DNA of 64,000 nt from NCBI RefSeq assembly GCF_016658545.1, contig NZ_JACVZC010000004.1:1-64000 (forward strand), in the 5' to 3' direction. The notes beneath the pieces were generated by a model. The model had not been told where the DNA came from, did no database searches, and saw nothing but the letters and a program-made list of their open reading frames with translations. Of this stretch, positions 22,745 to 33,083 are shown piece after piece. The translations under genes were made by a program, and so were the position numbers. The stretch comes from Pseudomonas sp. S37. GTDB taxonomy: Bacteria > Pseudomonadota > Gammaproteobacteria > Pseudomonadales > Pseudomonadaceae. Position 1 is the stretch's first letter; each line of letters begins with the position of its first letter.

Positions 22745-23638
22745 TCAGCGCTTCTGGGTCAGCGCGCGGCGCTCGAACTCGACGATGCGCTGGCGGTAGT
22801 GTTCGATGGTCTGGGCGGTCAGCACGCTGCGCTGGTCGTCCTTGAGCTCACCGTTCAGTTCATGCGCCAGCTTGCGCGCCGCAGCCACCATCACGTCGAA
22901 GGCCTGCTTCGGATGACGCGGGCCCGGCAGGCCGAGGAAGAAGCTCACCGCACGGGTGCTGAAGTGGTCGATGTCGTCCAGGTCGAACACGCCAGGCTTG
23001 ACCGCGTTGGCCATGGAGAACAGCACTTCGCCGTGACCGGCCATGCTTTCGTGGCGGTGGAAGATGTCCATTTCGCCGAAACGCAGGCCGCTTTCGAGAA
23101 TGTTCTGCAGCAACGCCGGGCCCTTGAAGCCGCCTTCGTCGCGGGAGATCACGCTGATCACCAGCACTTCTTCGGCCGGCGGCAGGTCCTTGACGCTGCT
23201 GCTGGCAGACGGCGCAGCATTGCCCCGGGTATTGTCGGCGGCAAAATCGTCGTCACTGTCGGCAAACAGGTCGGGCTCGCGCGGCTCGGCGCTCAAATTC
23301 AGGTCGCCCTGCTGCACATCGGCAGCCGCGGTGGCACGCTTGGCACGTTTGCTGGCCTTGGCCGGCTTCGGCTCACGCTCGCGATCACGCGCAGAAGCGC
23401 TGAGCGACGGCAGGTCGCTTTCGTCCAGCTCAGGCTCCTTGTGGTTATCCAGCACCCGCGACGGCCCGAGTACTTCGGCACTGCCGCCCTCTTCGTCCGG
23501 CAGGTTGGAATAACTGCGGTCCAGACGGAATTTCAACTTGCCTTTGCCGCCGCGCATGCGGCGCCAGCCGTCGAAAAGAATACCGGCAATGACAATGATG
23601 CCGATGACGATCAGCCACTCGCGCAGACCGATTTCCAT
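22745..23638 (-). CDS. zipA: Cell division protein ZipA
   Basis: Inner-membrane divisome protein of 297 aa that tethers FtsZ. One N-terminal helix ([28 protein letters not shown]) is followed by a variable charged linker and a C-terminal FtsZ-binding domain ([39 protein letters not shown]). ATG at 23638 gives MEIGLREW, the normal start. Lies between smc and ligA on the same strand. Confidence 0.94.
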   Translation of the reverse strand: MEIGLREWLIVIGIIVIAGILFDGWRRMRGGKGKLKFRLDRSYSNLPDEEGGSAEVLGPSRVLDNHKEPELDESDLPSLSASARDREREPKPAKASKRAKRATAAADVQQGDLNLSAEPREPDLFADSDDDFAADNTRGNAAPSASSSVKDLPPAEEVLVISVISRDEGGFKGPALLQNILESGLRFGEMDIFHRHESMAGHGEVLFSMANAVKPGVFDLDDIDHFSTRAVSFFLGLPGPRHPKQAFDVMVAAARKLAHELNGELKDDQRSVLTAQTIEHYRQRIVEFERRALTQKR

Positions 23639-23843
23639 GTAATCCCGTGCCTCTATAAAAATATGCTTGAAAACAAAGGGTTCAAAGCCCTTTAACACGT
23701 GGCGCCAACTCTATGTTCTGACAGGCGTTTTACCCACGCAAAAAACGAGTGACATTAAGCTAGCACGACCAAAGACAACTTTACACCGTCTGTCGCACAT
23801 GGCGGGGGCATTTCGCTACAGAATGTGCCCCCATCGTCGCGTA

Positions 23844-26800
23844 TCAGGCGTCGACCATGGCCATGGCGGCCTCCACATCAACTGCAACAAGACGTGAACA
23901 ACCTGGTTCATGCATGGTCACCCCCATCAATTGGTCCGCCATTTCCATGGCAATCTTGTTATGGGTGATGTAGATGAACTGCACACTTTCACTCATTTCC
24001 TTGACCAGACGCGCATAGCGCCCGACGTTGGCATCGTCCAGCGGTGCATCGACCTCGTCGAGCATGCAGAACGGTGCGGGGTTCAACTTGAAGATGGCAA
24101 ACACCAGCGCCAAAGCGGTCAGTGCCTTCTCGCCGCCGGACAGCAGATGGATGGTGCTGTTCTTCTTGCCCGGAGGTCGCGCCATGATCGTCACCCCTGT
24201 ATCGAGTAGATCTTCGCCCGTCAGTTCCAGATAAGCGCTGCCACCACCGAAAACTTTTGGGAAAAGTGCCTGTAATCCGGCATTTATCTGATCAAAGGTA
24301 TCCTTGAAGCGGTTGCGGGTTTCCTTGTCGATCTTGCGAATGACGTTTTCCAGGGTCTCCAGCGCCTCGACCAGGTCGGCGTTCTGGGCATCCAGATAGC
24401 GTTTGCGCTCGGACTGCTGCTCGTACTCTTCGATGGCGGCGAGGTTGATCGCCCCCAGGCGCTGGATGCGCGCCTCTAGCTGTTCCAGTTCCTGTTCGGT
24501 GCCCTGTTCGCTGGCCTCGGCCTCCAAAGTAGCCAGAACCCCTTGCAGGTCGTAGCCATCGGCCAGCAACTGCTCCTGCAGGGTCTTGCGCCGCACATCC
24601 AGGCCCTGGCACTCCAGCCGTAGCTGCTCCAGTTGCCCGCGCAGCAATAGCGCCTGCTGCTCGGCCTGGGTGCGGCGCTTTTCGGCGTCGCGCAACTCGC
24701 GGTCGGCTTCGTCCATGTGCAGACGGGCCAGGCGCATTTCCTCGTCAACGCTCATGCGCAGTTCCAGCAGCCCTTCCAGCTTCAGGCGCAGCTCTTCCTG
24801 CGGGGCCTCGCCCTCTTCCAGGTTCAGGCTCAGTTGCTCCTGGCGCTCGCTTAACCGTGCCGCCTGCTGCTCAAGGCGCTCCAGGGCCTGGCGGGTGGAG
24901 TCGTGCTGGGCACGCAGCGAACCCAGGCGCACGGCCAGCTGATGGGCGTGATCCTTGTGCTGACGGGCTTCCTGGCGCACCCGGTCGAGGCTTTCCCGCA
25001 GGGTGTCGCGGCGGGCCATCAACTGCTCGCGCTGTTCGGTGTCCTGGGCCATCAGCTCCAGGGCCTCTTGCAGCAACAAGCGGGCTTCGCCCAGTTGTTC
25101 GTGCTCAAGGGCGCGCTGTTCTTCCAGTTCGGCCAGTTCTTCCTGCAAGCGCCGGCGGCGCAGTTCGACCTGCTCGGCGCGCGCACGGCTGGCCGAGAGG
25201 CTGGCTTTCAGTTCACCGTGCAGGCGGTTTTCTTCCTGGCTGCGGCGGCGCAGTTGCTCGCGCTGTTCTTCCAGGCCCAGCTGCTGCTCGCGCAGGGTTT
25301 GCAACTGTTGCTCAAGCTGCTCCAGCGCCGCCTCCTGCTGCAGTTGTTCCTGGCCCAGGCGGTCGATTTCCTGGCCACGCGCCAGCACACCGCCTTCGGC
25401 CTCACCGCCACGGCGTACCCGCAGGAAGTGCCGGCCAACCCAGTAGCCATCGCGGCTGACCAGGCTCTGGCCGTCGCCAAGCGATGTGCGCTGTGCCAGC
25501 GCCTGGGCCAAGTCTTCGACAGGCTTGACCTGACCCAGCCAGGGTGCCAGATCGACACGGCCTTCGACCTTTTCCAGCAGGCTGCCGGGCAACGACGCGC
25601 TGGCATCGCTGGCCTGCAGCAAACGCAGCTCGCCTTGTTCCAGACCGGCAAAATCGAGGCCGTTGAAATCGTCCACCAGCACAGCCTGCAGGTCAGCGCC
25701 GAGCACGGTTTCTACGGCAAGCTCCCAGCCCGGTTCTACCCGCAAGCCTTCGGCCAGGCGTGGCTGTTGCTCCAGGCCCTGGCCCTGCAGCCAGTCTGCG
25801 GCGCCCGCCCCCGGCTCCAGGGCTGCCTGCTGCAAGGCCTCCAACGAGGCCAGGCGGCCGCCCAGACGCTGCAGGTCGCCCTGCGCCTGCTGCTGGGCCT
25901 GGGTAGCCTGCTGCAGTTGCCCACGTGCGCCTTCCAGGCGCTCGACCACCTGCTCTTCAGACAGCTGCAGTTCTTCGAGCAACATTTCACTGCTGGCCAA
26001 CTGCTCGGCCAGTTCCAGCATGGTGGCGTCCTGCGGGTCGCTCCCCAGCTGCTCGCGCTCTTCGCCCAGCTTGCGCTGGCGCTCGGCCTGGCGCTCCAGG
26101 CTGGTTTCCAGCTGTTGCAGGCGCGCCTGCTGCACTTCGGCCTGGCGCCGCGGCTCGGCGGAACGGCTGTTGAAGCTGTCCCATTGTTCCTGCCAGCCGT
26201 GCATGCCCAGTTCGGCTTCTTCCAGCGCGGCGGCAGCCTCTTCGGCGGCAGCCAGGGTCATTTCCTGCTCGGGCTCGAGCATGGCCAGTTCTTCGCCCAG
26301 GGTGGCCAGCAAGGTACGGTCGTGGCCCAGGTGCGATTCGGTTTCCAGCCGTGTGCGTTCGGCCTCCTTGAAGTCGTCCTGCAACTGGCGCAGGCGCTGC
26401 TGGCCGTGCTGGATGCTCTGCTCGACCCGGGCGATGTCGCCGGCTACCGAATAGAAGCGGCCCTGCACCTGGTTGAAGCGTTCGGACAATTCATGATGGC
26501 CGTCGCGCAGGCGCTCGATGCTGGCATCGGCATTACGCTGCTCGGCCACCAGCGCCTCGTGGGACACGTCCTGGTCGCCGATCACCGACTCGCGCTGGCG
26601 CACCCGTTCGTCCAGGTCGCGCCAGCGCAAGGCCGACAGGCGCGCCTTCATCTGCCGTTCCTGGGCCTTGTACTCCCGGTATTTCTCGGCGGCCTGGGCC
26701 TGCCGGTGCAGGCGCTCCAGCTGGCGTTCCAGCTCTTCGCGCAGGTCGGTCAGGCGCGCCAGGTTTTCCTGGGTGCGACGGATGCGGTTTTCGGTTTCGC

Positions 26801-27332
26801 GGCGGCGCTCCTTGTACTTGGAGATGCCGGCGGCTTCCTCGATGAAGTTGCGCAGCTCTTCGGGCTTGGCCTCGATCAGCTTGGAGATCATGCCCTGCTC
26901 GATGATCGAGTAGCTGCGCGGCCCCAGGCCGGTACCGAGGAAGATGTCGGTAATGTCGCGCCGGCGGCACTTGGTGCCGTTGAGGTAATAGCTGTTCTGC
27001 CCGTCGCGGGTGACTTTGCGGCGGATGGAGATTTCGGCGTAGGCGGCGTATTCGCCGACCAGGGTGGTTTCGCTGTTGTCGAAGACCAGCTCGATGCTGG
27101 CCTGGCTGACCGGCTTGCGACCACTTGAGCCGTTGAAGATGACGTCGGTCATCGACTCGCCGCGCAGGTTTTTCGCCGAGCTTTCGCCCATCACCCAGCG
27201 CACCGCGTCGATGATGTTGGACTTGCCGCAGCCGTTGGGGCCGACCACGGCCGCCATGTTGCTGGGGAAATTGACCGTGGTCGGGTCGACGAACGACTTG
27301 AAGCCGGCCAGGCGAATGCACTTCAGGCGCAT
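23844..27332 (-). CDS. smc: Chromosome segregation protein SMC
   Basis: Condensin ATPase of 1162 aa. Walker A GPNGCGKSN (about 31-39), two long coiled coils flanking a hinge around residues 500-640, and a C-terminal head with LSGGEKALTALALVFA signature and DEVDAPLDDAN Walker B. Its start is only 3 nt after the GntR stop, so the two are probably co-transcribed. The high-Gln/Glu coiled coil produces many false reverse-strand frames. Confidence 0.96.
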   Translation of the reverse strand: MRLKCIRLAGFKSFVDPTTVNFPSNMAAVVGPNGCGKSNIIDAVRWVMGESSAKNLRGESMTDVIFNGSSGRKPVSQASIELVFDNSETTLVGEYAAYAEISIRRKVTRDGQNSYYLNGTKCRRRDITDIFLGTGLGPRSYSIIEQGMISKLIEAKPEELRNFIEEAAGISKYKERRRETENRIRRTQENLARLTDLREELERQLERLHRQAQAAEKYREYKAQERQMKARLSALRWRDLDERVRQRESVIGDQDVSHEALVAEQRNADASIERLRDGHHELSERFNQVQGRFYSVAGDIARVEQSIQHGQQRLRQLQDDFKEAERTRLETESHLGHDRTLLATLGEELAMLEPEQEMTLAAAEEAAAALEEAELGMHGWQEQWDSFNSRSAEPRRQAEVQQARLQQLETSLERQAERQRKLGEEREQLGSDPQDATMLELAEQLASSEMLLEELQLSEEQVVERLEGARGQLQQATQAQQQAQGDLQRLGGRLASLEALQQAALEPGAGAADWLQGQGLEQQPRLAEGLRVEPGWELAVETVLGADLQAVLVDDFNGLDFAGLEQGELRLLQASDASASLPGSLLEKVEGRVDLAPWLGQVKPVEDLAQALAQRTSLGDGQSLVSRDGYWVGRHFLRVRRGGEAEGGVLARGQEIDRLGQEQLQQEAALEQLEQQLQTLREQQLGLEEQREQLRRRSQEENRLHGELKASLSASRARAEQVELRRRRLQEELAELEEQRALEHEQLGEARLLLQEALELMAQDTEQREQLMARRDTLRESLDRVRQEARQHKDHAHQLAVRLGSLRAQHDSTRQALERLEQQAARLSERQEQLSLNLEEGEAPQEELRLKLEGLLELRMSVDEEMRLARLHMDEADRELRDAEKRRTQAEQQALLLRGQLEQLRLECQGLDVRRKTLQEQLLADGYDLQGVLATLEAEASEQGTEQELEQLEARIQRLGAINLAAIEEYEQQSERKRYLDAQNADLVEALETLENVIRKIDKETRNRFKDTFDQINAGLQALFPKVFGGGSAYLELTGEDLLDTGVTIMARPPGKKNSTIHLLSGGEKALTALALVFAIFKLNPAPFCMLDEVDAPLDDANVGRYARLVKEMSESVQFIYITHNKIAMEMADQLMGVTMHEPGCSRLVAVDVEAAMAMVDA

Positions 27333-27335
27333 CGG

Positions 27336-27995
27336 TCAGCCCCGGGCCAGCGCCGCCAGCACCAGTTCGCAGCTGCGCTGGCCATAGGCGGTAAGCACCT
27401 CGCGAATACGCGGCAGGTCACGCGCGACCACGGCTTCGAGCAGGCGGGCAAACAGGTCGAGGTAGTCGATCATGTTGGCCTGGCGCTGGTCCAGCGACAG
27501 GTAGTAGGCACGGCTCATGGCCGGCTGCAGGTTCTCTACGGTTTCCTGCAGGTACGGGTTGTCGGCGAACGGGAAGGCCGCACGCATCACCGCAAAGCTG
27601 TCGGCGACGAAGGTCTTGATGTCCAGCTGGTCATGGGCGCGCTGCAGACGCTGCTGGATCTCCAGGAACGGGCGCAGGTCGGCTTCGGTGCGCCATTTTT
27701 GCGCAACCGCGTTGCCCAGCAGGATGTAGAACTCGCCCATCAGCGCGCACAGGCTGCGCACGCTGCGCTCGTCCAGTTCGGTGACGTGGGCACCGCGGCG
27801 CGGCAGGATCGCCACCAGATGGCGGCGCTCGAGGATCAGCAGCGCTTCGCGCACCGAGCCGCGGCTGACGTTGAGCGCCTGGGTAACCTTCTGCTCCTGG
27901 ATACGCTCGCCTGGCGCCAGCTCGCCGCGGATGATGCGTTCGGCCAGGTAATCGGCAATCTGCTCGGAGAGGCTGTCCGGGGCCTTGAACGTCAT
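27336..27995 (-). CDS. GntR family (FCD type) regulator upstream of smc
   Basis: Regulator of 219 aa with a GntR winged HTH (AERIIRGELAPGERIQEQKVTQALNVSRGSVREAL) and an all-helical FCD effector domain. It is 3 nt upstream of smc and divergent from xdhA, 268 nt away. A role in xanthine dehydrogenase control is plausible from position only; the ligand is unknown. Confidence 0.85.
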   Translation of the reverse strand: MTFKAPDSLSEQIADYLAERIIRGELAPGERIQEQKVTQALNVSRGSVREALLILERRHLVAILPRRGAHVTELDERSVRSLCALMGEFYILLGNAVAQKWRTEADLRPFLEIQQRLQRAHDQLDIKTFVADSFAVMRAAFPFADNPYLQETVENLQPAMSRAYYLSLDQRQANMIDYLDLFARLLEAVVARDLPRIREVLTAYGQRSCELVLAALARG

Positions 27996-28168
27996 GGTTT
28001 TCCTTCAAAATCATTGAACTGGGCACAAGTGGCGGATTGTAGCGTACTTGGGCGGTAACCGCGCAGAGGGGCCAGGCGGTTTATTTGACCCTGCAGACAG
28101 TCCCGCGCCCGGCGCGATCTATGCTTGGAATATGGGCAATGTGATCGGCCGGGCGTGAGTACGTGTAT

Positions 28169-28213
28169 TTTCTTGACCTTCGAGTCAGAAAAATATTGAC
28201 CTGCCAGACAGGT
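28169..28213. promoter_or_regulatory. Two inverted repeats in the xdhA promoter region
   Basis: TTTCTTGAC (28169-28177) mirrors GTCAGAAA (28184-28191) with one bulge. ACCTG (28199-28203) mirrors CAGGT (28209-28213) across 5 nt. They lie 50-95 nt before xdhA and are candidate operators for the divergent GntR or another purine regulator. Confidence 0.4.
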
Positions 28214-28263
28214 GTTGCTTAGAGTCCGCCCAACAACAATAAAACCATTGCGAGGCTATCCCC

Positions 28264-29718
28264 GTGATCCAGTTTCTCGTCAACCAGGAGCTGCGTAGTG
28301 AGCACGCCCTGGACCCGAACATGACGGTGCTGCAGTACCTGCGCGAGCACCTGGGCAAACCCGGCACCAAGGAGGGCTGCGCCAGTGGTGACTGCGGCGC
28401 CTGCACCGTGGTGGTCGGCGAACTGACCCAGGACGACCAGGGCCACGACAGCCTGCGCTACCGCAGCCTGAACTCGTGCCTGACCTTTGTCTCGTCGCTG
28501 CATGGCAAGCAACTGATCAGCGTCGAAGGCCTCAAGCACCAGGGCCAGTTGCACAGAGTGCAGCAGGCCATGGCCGATTGCCATGGTTCGCAATGCGGCT
28601 TTTGCACCCCCGGCTTTGTCATGTCGTTGTTCGCCCTGCAAAAGAACAGCAGCGGCCCCGACCTGCACCAGGCCCAGGAAGCCCTGGCCGGCAACCTGTG
28701 CCGCTGCACCGGCTACCGGCCGATCCTCGACGCTGCCGAACAGAGCTGCCGCCAGCCCTGCCGTGACCAGTTCGATGCCCAGCAGGCGCAGACCATCAGT
28801 CGCCTCAAAGCCATCACCCCGACCCAGACCGGCGAGCTGAACAGCGGCGACAAGCGCTGCCTGGTGCCGCTGACCGTGGCCGACCTGGCCGACCTGTACA
28901 GCTCGCACCCCGAAGCGCGCCTGTTGGCCGGCGGCACCGACCTGGCGCTGGAAGTGACCCAGTTCCACAAGACCCTGCCCGTCATGATCTACGTCGGCCA
29001 CGTGGCCGAGCTCAAGCGCATCGAGAAAACCGCCAGCCACCTGGAAATTGGCGCCGCCACCCCGCTCACCGATTGCTACGGCTCGCTGAACGAGGAATAC
29101 CCCGACTTCGGCGCCCTGCTACACCGCTTTGCCTCGCTACAGATCCGCAACCAGGGCACCCTGGGCGGCAATATCGGCAACGCTTCGCCGATTGGCGACT
29201 CGCCCCCCTTGCTGATTGCGCTGGATGCGCAGGTTGTCCTGCGCCAGGGCGACCGCCAGCGGGTGATGCCACTGGAAGACTACTTCATCGACTACCGCAT
29301 CACCGCCCGCCAGGACAGCGAGTTCATCGAGAAGATCATCGTACCGCGCGCCAGCAATGACTGGGCGTTCCGTGCCTATAAAGTGTCCAAGCGCCTGGAC
29401 GATGACATCTCCGCCGTGTGCGCAGCGTTCAACCTCAGCCTCGAAGACGGCGTGGTCAGCGGTGTGCGCATCGCCTTCGGCGGCATGGCGGCGATCCCCA
29501 AGCGCGCCCGGGCCTGCGAAGCGGCACTGCGCGGCAAACCCTGGGACCAGGCCGCCATCGAGCGCGCCTGCCAGGCCTTGGCCGAGGACTTCACCCCGCT
29601 CAGCGACTTCCGCGCCAGCAAGGAATACCGCCTGCTGACCGCGCAAAACCTGCTGCGCAAGTATTTCATCGAACAGCAAACACCGCACATCGAAACCCGG
29701 GTGACCGCTTATGTCTAA
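28264..29718 (+). CDS. xdhA: Xanthine dehydrogenase small subunit (FeS/FAD)
   Basis: Electron-transfer subunit of 484 aa of the molybdenum enzyme oxidising hypoxanthine and xanthine to urate. Plant-type [2Fe-2S] ligands C39, C44, C47, C72 and the second cluster C111, C114, C146, C148 are present. The FAD domain follows (LLAGGTDLALEV, NQGTLGGNIGNASPIGDSPP). Starts at GTG 28264. Its end overlaps xdhB by 8 nt. First gene of xdhABC-guaD. Confidence 0.95.
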   Translation: MIQFLVNQELRSEHALDPNMTVLQYLREHLGKPGTKEGCASGDCGACTVVVGELTQDDQGHDSLRYRSLNSCLTFVSSLHGKQLISVEGLKHQGQLHRVQQAMADCHGSQCGFCTPGFVMSLFALQKNSSGPDLHQAQEALAGNLCRCTGYRPILDAAEQSCRQPCRDQFDAQQAQTISRLKAITPTQTGELNSGDKRCLVPLTVADLADLYSSHPEARLLAGGTDLALEVTQFHKTLPVMIYVGHVAELKRIEKTASHLEIGAATPLTDCYGSLNEEYPDFGALLHRFASLQIRNQGTLGGNIGNASPIGDSPPLLIALDAQVVLRQGDRQRVMPLEDYFIDYRITARQDSEFIEKIIVPRASNDWAFRAYKVSKRLDDDISAVCAAFNLSLEDGVVSGVRIAFGGMAAIPKRARACEAALRGKPWDQAAIERACQALAEDFTPLSDFRASKEYRLLTAQNLLRKYFIEQQTPHIETRVTAYV

Positions 29719-32110
29719 CCATCACGTAGCCAAGAGCCAGGCCGAGATGGCCGAGCTGTTCAGCCAGGACCTGACCACCGGGGTCGGCCGCAGCGTCAAG
29801 CACGACAGCGCCGACAAGCATGTATCCGGCGAGGCACTGTACATCGACGACCGCCTGGAATTCCCCAACCAGCTGCACGTTTATGCACGCACGGCCGACC
29901 GCGCCCACGCCCGCATCCTGCGCATCGACACCACGCCGTGCTATGCCTTCGAGGGCGTGCGCATCGCCATCACCCACGAAGACATCCCCGGCCTGAAAGA
30001 CATCGGCCCGGTGGTTGCCGGCGACCCGCTGCTGGCCATCGACAAGGTCGAGTTCTTCGGCCAGCCGGTACTCGCCGTAGCCGCCCGTGACCTGGAAACC
30101 GCACGCCGCGCCGCCATGGCCGCCATCGTCGAATACGAAGACCTGGAGCCGGTGCTGGACGTGGTCGAGGCACTGCGCAAGAAGCACTTCGTGCTAGACA
30201 GCCACACGCACCAGCGCGGCGACTCCGCTGCCGCCCTGGCCACTGCCCCGCACCGCATTCAAGGCACCCTGCACATCGGCGGCCAGGAGCACTTCTACCT
30301 GGAAACGCAGATTTCCTCGGTGATGCCCACCGAAGACGGCGGCATGATCGTCTACTGCTCCACGCAAAACCCCACCGAAGTGCAGAAGCTGGTCGCCGAA
30401 GTGCTCGACGTGCCGATGAACAAGGTGGTGCTGGACATGCGCCGCATGGGTGGCGGTTTTGGCGGCAAGGAAACCCAGGCTGCCAGCCCGGCTTGCCTGT
30501 GCGCCGTGGTGGCACGCCTGACTGGCCAGCCGACCAAGATGCGCCTGCCACGGGTCGAGGACATGACCATGACCGGCAAGCGCCACCCGTTCTATGTCGA
30601 ATACGACGTAGGCTTCGACGACACTGGCCGCCTGCACGGCATCAACTTCGACCTGGCCGGCAACTGCGGCTACTCGCCCGACCTGTCCGGTTCGATCGTC
30701 GACCGCGCCATGTTCCACTCCGACAACGCCTATTACCTGGGCGATGCCACCGTGCATGGCCACCGCTGCAAGACCAACACCGCCTCCAACACCGCCTACC
30801 GCGGCTTTGGCGGCCCACAGGGCATGGTCGCCATCGAGCAGGTGATGGACCACATTGCCCGCCACCTGGGCCGCGACCCGCTGGCGGTGCGCAAGGCCAA
30901 CTACTACGGCAAGACCGAGCGCAACGTCACCCACTACTACCAGACCGTCGAGCACAACATGCTCGAAGAGATGACCGCCGAGCTGGAAGCCAGCAGCGAC
31001 TACGCCGAACGCCGCGAGTCGATCCGCCGCTTCAACGCCAACAGCCCGGTATTGAAAAAAGGCCTGGCGCTGACCCCGGTCAAGTTCGGCATCTCGTTCA
31101 CCGCCACCTTCCTCAACCAGGCCGGTGCATTGATCCATATCTACACCGACGGCAGCATCCACCTGAACCACGGCGGCACCGAGATGGGCCAGGGCCTGAA
31201 CACCAAGGTGGCACAGGTGGTGGCGCAGGTCTTCCAGGTGGATTTCAGCCGCATCCAGATTACCGCCACCAACACCGACAAGGTGCCCAACACCTCGCCG
31301 ACTGCAGCGTCCAGCGGTGCAGACCTGAATGGCAAGGCAGCGCAGAACGCTGCTGAAATCCTCAAGCGGCGCCTGGTCGAGTTTGCCGCGCGGCATTACC
31401 AGGTGACCGAGGAAGACGTCGAGTTCCGCAACGGCCATGTGCGCGTGCGCGACCAGATCGTCAGCTTCGAGCAATTGGTGCAGCAGGCCTACTTTGCCCA
31501 GGTGTCGCTGTCCAGTACCGGCTTCTACCGCACACCCAAGATCTTCTACGATCGCAGCCAGGCGCGGGGACGGCCGTTCTACTACTACGCCTTTGGCGCC
31601 GCGTGCGTGGAAGTGATCGTCGACACCCTGACCGGCGAGTACAAGATGTTGCGTGCCGACATCCTGCACGACGTTGGCGATTCGCTGAACCCGGCGATCG
31701 ACATCGGCCAGGTGGAAGGTGGCTTCATCCAGGGCATGGGCTGGCTGACCACCGAAGAACTGGTGTGGAACGCCAAGGGCAAGCTGATGACCAACGGCCC
31801 GGCCAGCTACAAGATCCCGGCGGTGGCCGACATGCCGCTGGATCTGCGGGTAAAGCTGGTGGAGAACCGCAAGAACCCGGAAGACACCGTGTTCCATTCC
31901 AAGGCCGTGGGCGAGCCGCCGTTCATGCTCGGCATCGCTGCCTGGTGCGCGATCAAGGACGCCGTGGCCAGCCTCGCCGACTACCGCGTGCAGCCGCAGG
32001 TGGACGCGCCGGCAACGCCGGAGCGGGTGTTGTGGGGGTGTGAGCAGATGCGCAAGGCGGTGGCTGCCGCGCAGCCTGCCGAGCCTGAACTGGAAACCGT
32101 TACCCACTGA
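29711..32110 (+). CDS. xdhB: Xanthine dehydrogenase large subunit (molybdopterin)
   Basis: Catalytic molybdenum-cofactor subunit of 799 aa. Moco-binding motifs GGGFGGKETQ and YRGFGGPQG, the GGTEMGQGLNTKV loop and the catalytic Glu in AVGEPPFMLG are visible. The N-terminus carries the GRSVKHDSADKHVSGEALYIDD block of the family. Overlaps xdhA, and is followed by a REP pair before xdhC. Confidence 0.96.
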   Translation: MSNHHVAKSQAEMAELFSQDLTTGVGRSVKHDSADKHVSGEALYIDDRLEFPNQLHVYARTADRAHARILRIDTTPCYAFEGVRIAITHEDIPGLKDIGPVVAGDPLLAIDKVEFFGQPVLAVAARDLETARRAAMAAIVEYEDLEPVLDVVEALRKKHFVLDSHTHQRGDSAAALATAPHRIQGTLHIGGQEHFYLETQISSVMPTEDGGMIVYCSTQNPTEVQKLVAEVLDVPMNKVVLDMRRMGGGFGGKETQAASPACLCAVVARLTGQPTKMRLPRVEDMTMTGKRHPFYVEYDVGFDDTGRLHGINFDLAGNCGYSPDLSGSIVDRAMFHSDNAYYLGDATVHGHRCKTNTASNTAYRGFGGPQGMVAIEQVMDHIARHLGRDPLAVRKANYYGKTERNVTHYYQTVEHNMLEEMTAELEASSDYAERRESIRRFNANSPVLKKGLALTPVKFGISFTATFLNQAGALIHIYTDGSIHLNHGGTEMGQGLNTKVAQVVAQVFQVDFSRIQITATNTDKVPNTSPTAASSGADLNGKAAQNAAEILKRRLVEFAARHYQVTEEDVEFRNGHVRVRDQIVSFEQLVQQAYFAQVSLSSTGFYRTPKIFYDRSQARGRPFYYYAFGAACVEVIVDTLTGEYKMLRADILHDVGDSLNPAIDIGQVEGGFIQGMGWLTTEELVWNAKGKLMTNGPASYKIPAVADMPLDLRVKLVENRKNPEDTVFHSKAVGEPPFMLGIAAWCAIKDAVASLADYRVQPQVDAPATPERVLWGCEQMRKAVAAAQPAEPELETVTH

Positions 32111-32120
32111 CAGCGCATGA

Positions 32121-32198
32121 CCTTGTAGGAGCGGGTTCACCCGCGAATGCGATAGTGGCTTCACCGCCGCATTCGCGGGTAAACCCGCTCCTACAGGG
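32121..32198. repeat. REP element pair, inverted
   Basis: Opposed REP copies with gaatgcg/cgcattc extensions, between xdhB and xdhC inside the presumed operon. Confidence 0.9.
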
Positions 32199-32227
32199 TC
32201 AGCAGCCTGGCTTAGAGAGGTTGCATC

Positions 32228-33073
32228 ATGCACCAATGGATCAACGCCCTCGCCGACCACCAGTCCCGTGGCGAAGCCTGCGTACTGGTGACCATCATCG
32301 AGGAACGCGGCTCGACCCCGCGCAATGCCGGCTCGAAGATGGTGGTCAGCGCCAGCGGCCTGTTCGACACCATCGGCGGTGGCCACCTGGAATACAAGGC
32401 CCTGCACATCGCCCGGCAAATGCTTGAAGAACAACGCACCACCCCGCACCTGGAGCGCTTCAGCCTCGGTGCCAGCCTGGGCCAGTGCTGCGGTGGCGTC
32501 ACCGTGCTGCTGTTCGAGCCCATGGCCGCCGTGCAGGCCCAGATCGCCGTGTTCGGCGCGGGCCATGTCGGCCGGGCTCTGGTACCCTTGCTCGCCGCCC
32601 TGCCCTGCCGGGTGCGCTGGATCGACTCGCGTGAACAGGAATTCCCCGAACTCATCCCCAACGGGGTGACCAAGGTCGTCAGTGAGGAACCGGTCGACGA
32701 AGTCGCAGACCTGCCCCCAGGCTGCTACTGCATCGTCATGACCCACAACCACCAGCTCGACCTGGAACTGACCGCCGCCATTCTCAAGCGCAACGACTTC
32801 ACCTGGTTCGGCCTGATCGGCTCGAAGACCAAACGGGTCAAGTTCGAGCACCGCCTGCGCGAACGTGGCTACGACGACGCGCTGCTGGCGCGCATGCGCT
32901 GCCCGATGGGCCTGGCCGAGGTCAAGGGCAAGCTGCCCATCGAGATCGCCGTGTCCATCGCCGGTGAAATCATCGCCACCTACAATGCCTGCTTCGGCCA
33001 GCACGATGCTGCCGCCAATGCAGGCCCCATTGCCCAGTTGCTGCCGCCCTCCCGGCGCAGCCAAGCCATATGA
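32228..33073 (+). CDS. xdhC: Xanthine dehydrogenase accessory protein XdhC
   Basis: Protein of 281 aa that binds and sulfurates the molybdenum cofactor before insertion into XdhB. N-terminal ERGSTPRNAGSKMVV and GGGHLEYKAL motifs precede a Rossmann domain (AVFGAGHVGRALVP) and C-terminal GLIGSKTKRVKFEHRL. It has an AGAGAGG ribosome-binding site and lies 10 nt before guaD. Confidence 0.94.
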   Translation: MHQWINALADHQSRGEACVLVTIIEERGSTPRNAGSKMVVSASGLFDTIGGGHLEYKALHIARQMLEEQRTTPHLERFSLGASLGQCCGGVTVLLFEPMAAVQAQIAVFGAGHVGRALVPLLAALPCRVRWIDSREQEFPELIPNGVTKVVSEEPVDEVADLPPGCYCIVMTHNHQLDLELTAAILKRNDFTWFGLIGSKTKRVKFEHRLRERGYDDALLARMRCPMGLAEVKGKLPIEIAVSIAGEIIATYNACFGQHDAAANAGPIAQLLPPSRRSQAI

Positions 33074-33083
33074 CGAGTGTGTT

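Noticed and set aside
24903-27128. 741-codon plus-strand frame opposite smc
   Set aside because: Antisense of the smc coiled coil; its Leu/Gln/Ala bias mirrors the smc codons.
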